From positions 1 to 6,588 of the forward strand of contig DATHDH010000071.1 of NCBI GenBank assembly GCA_035319145.1: a DNA stretch of 6,588 nucleotides. The letters are read 5' to 3'. Under the pieces are notes generated by a model. The model saw only the letters and a list, made by a program, of their open reading frames with translations, was not told the origin of the DNA and made no database searches. The DNA comes from JAAYUK01 sp035319145 (GTDB lineage: Bacteria > Nitrospirota > Thermodesulfovibrionia > Thermodesulfovibrionales > Dissulfurispiraceae). This document shows, in pieces, positions 6,055 through 6,588 of this stretch (position 1 is its first letter; the number at the start of each line of letters is the position of its first letter). The position numbers and the translations under genes were made by a program.

Positions 6055-6588
6055 TCAGACCGCAACGGTCGACTCCTGCAGTCGACTATAATACTCGATT
6101 TCCCGCTCCGCTGGTGGAATATCGCCGATGGACTCCAGCAACCGGCGGTTATTGAACCAATCAACCCATTGCAGCGTGGCATATTCCACCATGTCGATTG
6201 TCCGCCATGGTCCCCGATGACGAATCACCTCCGTTTTATAAAGTCCAATTATCGTTTCAGCTAAGGCATTGTCGTAAGAATCGCCCCGGCGACCAACAGA
6301 CGGGGCCACACCCGCTGCTGCCAGACGCTCAGAGTAGCGAATTGACAGGTACTGGCTCCCGCGGTCGCTGTGATGCACTAATCCATCAGTGTCCCGCCGG
6401 GACCAGAGCGCCTGCTCCAGAGCATCCAGTACAAGGTCCGTCCGCATGCTGCTGGCTACCCGCCACCCCACGATGCCGCGGGAGAATACGTCAATCACAA
6501 AGGCAACATACACCAACCCAGTCCACGTCGCCACATAGGTAAAATCCGCCACCCAAAGCTGATTCGGGCGACTAGCAGTAAACTGCCG
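6055..6588 (-). CDS. IS3-family transposase OrfB, DDE catalytic domain, 5' end missing
   Basis: The frame is open to the window edge and encodes the last 177 residues (first visible RQFTASRPNQLW), so the protein does not begin at the internal GTG near 6552. It is an rve/DDE integrase-type catalytic core that cuts and joins IS ends during copy-out transposition. Counting from the edge, D15 (WVADFTYV), D75 (HHSDRGSQY) and E111 (NALAETI) form the triad, with exactly 35 residues between the second Asp and the Glu, the IS3 DD(35)E signature. The downstream lysine (LYKTE) and the C-terminal WFNNRRL block are also typical. No stop or frameshift is seen in the visible part. OrfA and the helix-turn-helix part lie outside. 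Confidence 0.95.
   Translation of the reverse strand, partial: RQFTASRPNQLWVADFTYVATWTGLVYVAFVIDVFSRGIVGWRVASSMRTDLVLDALEQALWSRRDTDGLVHHSDRGSQYLSIRYSERLAAAGVAPSVGRRGDSYDNALAETIIGLYKTEVIRHRGPWRTIDMVEYATLQWVDWFNNRRLLESIGDIPPAEREIEYYSRLQESTVAV
6068..6086. repeat. Perfect 7-bp inverted repeat at the 3' end of the transposase gene
   Basis: GTCGACT (6068-6074) and AGTCGAC (6080-6086) flank the 5-base loop CCTGC, giving a stable hairpin within the codons for the last residues of the transposase. No U-tract follows on either strand, so it is not a standard intrinsic terminator. It may simply be palindromic coding sequence. Confidence 0.4.

Larger units (their letters stand above)
6016..6588 (-). mobile_element. 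IS3-family insertion sequence, 3' part, running off the window
   Basis: The element is defined by the DD(35)E transposase reading in from the window edge and by a terminal sequence starting TGAATCCTCCCGGG at 6016. This resembles the TGAACCGCCCCGGG-type ends I recall for many IS3-family members. The stop codon lies 39 bases inside this end, a usual distance. The orfA gene, the frameshift region and the other inverted repeat are beyond the window, so the subgroup and intactness cannot be decided. No gene known to be interrupted is recognisable on the visible flank. Confidence 0.75.

Noticed and set aside
6087..6092. Perfect TATAAT on the plus strand
   Set aside because: It has no acceptable -35 element 16-18 bases upstream and lies within the transposase coding sequence, pointing antisense.
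1..6588. CRISPR arrays, tRNA or rRNA genes, riboswitches
   Set aside because: I saw no regularly spaced direct repeats, cloverleaf-like or rRNA-like sequence on either strand.

Overview
The window looks like ordinary bacterial chromosome of roughly even base composition. The gene order (Liv transporter, then an AcuB-like CBS-ACT protein, then a TIGR02757/DUF2400 protein) suggests a deltaproteobacterial (Desulfobacterota-type) anaerobe. That taxonomic guess rests on remembered family distributions, not on a marker gene, and is tentative.

Positions 1-4954 form one plus-strand operon-like block. It opens with the last 30 codons of a periplasmic substrate-binding protein (LivK type). The two permeases LivH and LivM and the two ATPases LivG and LivF follow, with junctions that overlap by 1 to 8 bases. 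Together they make a branched-chain amino acid (HAAT family) ABC importer. After a 39-base gap with a strong Shine-Dalgarno comes a two-CBS plus ACT-domain protein, a plausible ligand-sensing partner of the transport or catabolic pathway. Three bases later starts a TIGR02757/DUF2400 protein. It resembles the HhH-GPD DNA glycosylase fold, with a candidate Lys/Asp pair and a four-cysteine cluster. No promoter is visible inside the window for this block, so it probably lies upstream of the binding-protein gene. No clear intrinsic terminator follows it.

Positions 4975-5823 (or 5862) hold a minus-strand gene, convergent with the block and separated from it by 20 bases. It encodes an AF1548-like protein: an ATP-cone-like N-terminus joined to an Mrr-type PD-(D/E)xK nuclease domain and a helical C-terminus. 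Upstream of it, about 150 bases contain only a weak small-ORF or gene-remnant candidate. From about 6016 to the window edge lies the 3' end of an IS3-family insertion sequence, with a DD(35)E transposase on the minus strand and a recognisable terminal end.

The transporter half is conventional. The parts most worth a second look are the asymmetric LivG/LivF ATPase motifs, the glycosylase-like reading of the DUF2400 protein, the ATP-cone/nuclease fusion, and the short open frame that runs up to the IS boundary.
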